A DNA stretch of 64,000 nt from Ptiloglossa arizonensis. Taxonomy: Eukaryota; Arthropoda; Insecta; Hymenoptera; Colletidae. A program made the translations under genes and the position numbers. Of the stretch, positions 60,301 through 64,000 are shown piece by piece; positions within the stretch are counted from its first letter, which is position 1, and every line of letters begins with the position of its first letter. Where the stretch lies: assembly GCF_051014685.1 (NCBI RefSeq), contig NW_027478463.1, forward strand, positions 310,001 through 374,000. Reading direction: 5' to 3'. The notes under the pieces were generated by a model. That model made no database searches and was not told the origin of the DNA. It was given only the letters and a program-made list of their open reading frames with translations.

Positions 60301-63300
60301 TTGATTGTTTCTCAACCATTCCTTAACTTCCAACTCCCATATGTCGCGAACGGATTGACGAACTCGAGAAATTCCTGTTGCATCTGAAAGTAGAAACTCG
60401 CCCGATTACAAAGATATGTGTATTTTTCCCCTAGGCCATAGTAGTTATTGGTTTCGAGTATCAGACTTGCGAAAATTTTTATGGTTTCTCAACCATTCCT
60501 TAACTCCAAACTCCCATATCTCGCGAACGGATTGAGGAACTCGAGAAATTCCTGTTGCATCTGAAAGTAGAAACTCGTACGATTACAACGGTATGTGTAT
60601 TTTTGCCCTAGGCCATAGTAGTTATTGGTTTCGACTATCAGACTTGCGAAAATTTTTATGGTTTCTCAACCATTCCTTAACTCCAAACTCCCATATTTCG
60701 CGAACGGATTGACGAATCCGAAAAATTTCTGTTGTATCTGAAAATAGAAACTCTCCCGATTACAACGCTATGTGTATTTTTCCCTTAGGCCATTGTAGTT
60801 ATTGGTTTCGAGTATCAGACTTGCGAAAATTGTGATGGTCTCTCAACCATTCCTTATTTTCAAACTCCCATATCTCGCGAACGGATTGACGAACTCCAGG
60901 AATTCCTGTTGCATCTGAAAGTAGAAACTCGCCCCATTACAATGGTGTGTGTACTTTTCCCCTAGGTCATTCCAGTTATTCGTTTCTAGCATCAGAATTG
61001 CGAAAATTTTGATGGCTTCTCAACCATTCCTTAACTTCAAACTCCCATATCTCGCGAACGGATTGACATACTCGAGAAATTCCTGTTGCATCTGAAAGTA
61101 GAAACTCGCCCGATTACAACGGTATATGCATTTTTCCCATCGGCAATAGTACTTATTGGTTTCGAGTATCAGACTTGCGAAAATTTTGATGGTTTCTCAA
61201 CCATTCCTTAACTTCAAACTCCCATATCTCGCGAACGGATTGACGAACACGAGAAATTCCGGTTGCATCTGGAAGAAGAAACTAGCCCGATTACAAAGGT
61301 ATGTGTATTTTTCCCCTAGGCCTTTGTAGTTATTGGTTTCGAGTATCAGACTTGCGAAAATTTTGATGGTTTCTCAAGCATTCCTTAACTTCAAAGTCCC
61401 ATATCCCGCGAACGGATTGACGAACTCGATTATTTCCTGTTGCATCTGAAAGTAGAAAGTCGACCGATTACAATGGCGTGTGTACTTTTCCCCCAGGTCA
61501 TTCCAGTTATTCGTTTCTAGCATCAGAATTGCGAAAATTTTGATGGTTTCTCAACCATACCTTAACTTCAAACTCCCATATCACGCGAACGGATTGACGA
61601 ACTCGAGAAGTTCCTGTTGCATCTGGAAGTAGAAACTCGCCGATTACAAAGGTATGTGTATTTTTCCCCTAGGCCATTCCAGTTATTGGTTTCGAGTATC
61701 AGACTTGCGAAAATTGTGATTGTTTCTCAACCATTCCTTAACTTCAAACTCCCATATCTCACGAACGGATTGACGAGCTCGAGAAATTCCTGTTGCATCT
61801 GAAAGTAGATACCCGCCCGATTACAAAGGTATGTGTAGTTTTCCCCTAGGCCTTTGTAGTTATTGGTTTCGAGTATCAGACTTGCGAAAATTTTGATGGT
61901 TTCTCAACCATTCCTTAACTTCAAACTCCCATATCTCGCGAACGGATTGACGAACTCGAGAAATTCCTGTTGCATCTTAAAGTAGAAATTCGCCCGATTA
62001 CAATGGTGTGTGTACTTTTCCCCTTGGCCATCCCAGTTATTGGTTTCGAGTATCACACTTGCGAAAATTTTGATGGTTTCTCAACCATACCTTAACTTCA
62101 AACTCCCATATCACGCGAACGGATTGACGAACTCGAGAAATTCCTGTTGCATCTGAAAGCAGAAACTCGTCCGATTACAACGGTATGTGTATTTTTGCCC
62201 TAGGCCATAGTAGTTATTGGTTTCGAGTATCAGACTTGCGAAAATTTTGATGGTTTCTCAACCATTCCTTAACTTCAAACTCCGATACCTCGCGAACGGA
62301 TTGGCGAACGCGAGAAATTCCTGTTGCATCTGAAAGTAGATACCCGCCCGATTACAAAGGTATGTGTAGTTTTCCCCTAGGCCTTTGTAGTTATTGGTTT
62401 CGAGTATCAGACTTGCGAAAATTTTGATGGTTTCTCAACCATTCCTTAACTTCAAACTCCCATATCTCGCGAACGGATTTACGAGCTCGAGAAATTCCTG
62501 TTGCATCTGAAAGCAGAAACTTGCCCGATTACAGAGGTATGTGCATTTTTCCCCTATGTCATGGTAGTTATTGGTTTCGAGTACCAGACTTCCGAAAATT
62601 TTGATGGTTTCTCAACCATTCCTTAACTTCAAACTGCCATATCTCGCGAACGGATTTACGAACTCGAGAAATTCCTGTTGCATCTGAAAGTAGAAATTCG
62701 CCCGATTACAATGGTGTGTGTACTTTTCCCCTAGGCCATCCCAGTTACTGGTTTCGAATATCACACTTGCGAAAATTTTGATTGTTTCTCAACCATTCCT
62801 TAACTTCAAACTCCCATATCTCGCGAACGAATTGACGAACTCGAGAAATTCCTGTTGCATCTGAAAGCAGAAACTCGCCCGATTACAACGGTATGTGTAT
62901 TTTTGCCCTAGGCCATAGTAGTTATTGGTTTCGAGTATCAGACTTGCGAAAATTTTGATGGTTTCTCAACCATTCCTTAACTACAAACTCCGATACCTCG
63001 CGAACGGATTGGCGAACGCGAGAAATTCCTGTTGCATTTGAAAGTAGAAACTCGCCCCATTACAATGGTGTGTGTACTCTTCCCCTAGGCCGTTCCAGTT
63101 ATTGGTTTCGAGTATCAGACTTACGAAGATTTTGATGGTTTCTCAACCATTCCTTAACTTCAAACTCCCATATCTCTCGAACTGATTGACGAACTCGCTT
63201 ATTTCCTGTTGCATCTGAAAGTAGAAACTCGTCCGATTACAACGGTATGTGTATTTTTGCCCTAGGCCATAGTAGTTATTGGTTTCGAGTATCAGACTTG

Positions 63301-64000
63301 CGAAAATTTTGATGGTTTCTCAACCATTCCTTAACTTCAAACTCCCATATCTCGCGAACGGATTGACGAACTCGAGAAATTCCTGTTGCATCTGAAAGTA
63401 TAAACTCGCCCGATTACAAAGCTATGTGTATTTTTCCACTAGGGCTTTGTAGTTATTGGTTTCGAGTATCAGACTTGCGAAAATTTTGATGGTTTCTCAA
63501 GCATTCCTTAACGTCAAACTCCCATATCTCGCGAACGGATTGACGAACTCAATTATTTCCTGTTGCATCTGAAAGTACAAAGTCTACCGATTACAACGGT
63601 GTGTGTACTTTTCCCCTAGGTCATTCCAGTTATTCGTTTCTAGCATCAGAATTGCGAAAATTTTGATGGTTTCTCAGCAATTCCTTAACTTCAAACTCCC
63701 ATATCTCGCGAACGGATTGACGAACTCGAGAAATTCCTATTGCATCTGAAAGTAGAAACTCGCCTGATTACAAAGGTAGGTGCATTTTTCCCCTAGGCAA
63801 TGGTAGTTATTGGTTTCGAGTATCAGACTTGCGAAATTTGTGATGGTTTCTCAACCATTCCTTAACTTCAAACTCCCATATCTCGCGAACGGTTTGACGA
63901 ACTCGAGAAATTCCTGTTGCATCCGAAACCAGAAACTCGTCCGATTACAACGGTATGTGTACTTTTCCCCTAGGCCATTCCAGTTACTGGTTTCGAATAT
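51301..64000. repeat. Satellite array, block E (diverged monomers)
   Basis: About 72 monomers with many private substitutions and small indels, and no long near-identical blocks. Weaker duplications are ~55410-55875 with ~56118-56583 (708 bp, four monomers), ~57005-57924 with ~60190-61109 (3185 bp, 18 monomers), ~58400-58660 with ~61232-61492 (2832 bp, 16 monomers) and ~58180-58380 with ~61542-61742 (3362 bp, 19 monomers). The array continues past the right end of the window. Confidence 0.93.
55584..63560. repeat. SalI-type satellite subtype in block E
   Basis: A distinctive linked haplotype: CGATTATTTCC in place of the XhoI region, AAAGTCGACCGATT (which creates a SalI GTCGAC site), CCCCCAGGTCATTCCAG and TTATTCGTTTCTAGCATC. 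Instances are near 55584, 56295, 57003, 58068, 58598, 59128, 59480, 60008, 60190 and 61430, with a partly decayed one near 63548. It is absent from blocks A to D. Instances alternate with ordinary monomers. Confidence 0.8.

Noticed and set aside
1..64000. CRISPR array or integron-like repeat-spacer structure
   Set aside because: The repeats are contiguous 177-bp units with no unique spacers; the whole unit is repeated.
1..64000. Inverted segments or other transposons within the array
   Set aside because: Marker monomers keep the same strand throughout, and I saw no other break in the 177-bp register larger than a few bases. Small insertions could still have escaped reading by eye.

Overview
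The window is almost entirely one satellite DNA array. About 63.2 kb of the 64 kb is a head-to-tail repeat of a roughly 177-bp monomer (176 bp in some variants), about 357 copies, all in the same orientation. The only other DNA is an 833-bp GC-rich insertion at 4986-5818. No host gene, rRNA, tRNA, CRISPR array or bacterial-type feature is present. The many 60-108 codon open frames across the array are repeat artefacts.

The insertion is a 5'-truncated non-LTR retrotransposon (LINE) on the minus strand. It has an 18-base poly(A) tail, an AATAAA signal, a 13-bp target-site duplication, and the last 90 codons of a reverse-transcriptase-type ORF2. Those codons look like the C-terminus of the arthropod R1 clade (R1/TRAS/SART/Waldo relatives). 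Its 3' UTR is a chain of eight consecutive perfect or near-perfect hairpins between 5032 and 5494. The R1-like fragment and the large insect-style satellite suggest an arthropod, probably an insect, and a centromeric or heterochromatic location. The species cannot be named.

Layout: (A) 1-18599 is built from higher-order units of about 17 monomers (~3007 bp), variously expanded or contracted, and holds the LINE; a block of B-type monomers is sandwiched inside it from about 10466 to 11842. (B) 18600-33008 is a different monomer mixture, with a clean 3005-bp (17-monomer) tandem duplication at 23886-29912. (C) 33009-46323 is a 6.6-kb block present twice, almost identical, at a 6714-bp (38-monomer) offset. 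(D) 46324-51300 is moderately homogeneous, with a 1418-bp-offset duplication. (E) 51301-64000 is visibly more diverged, with a SalI-bearing subtype and only short, imperfect duplications.

Every duplication I could trace is offset by a whole number of monomers, as expected from in-register unequal exchange or gene conversion. Homogeneity falls from left to right, so the right side may lie nearer an edge of the array. All boundaries were read by eye and are approximate to a few tens of bases unless stated; identities are visual estimates.
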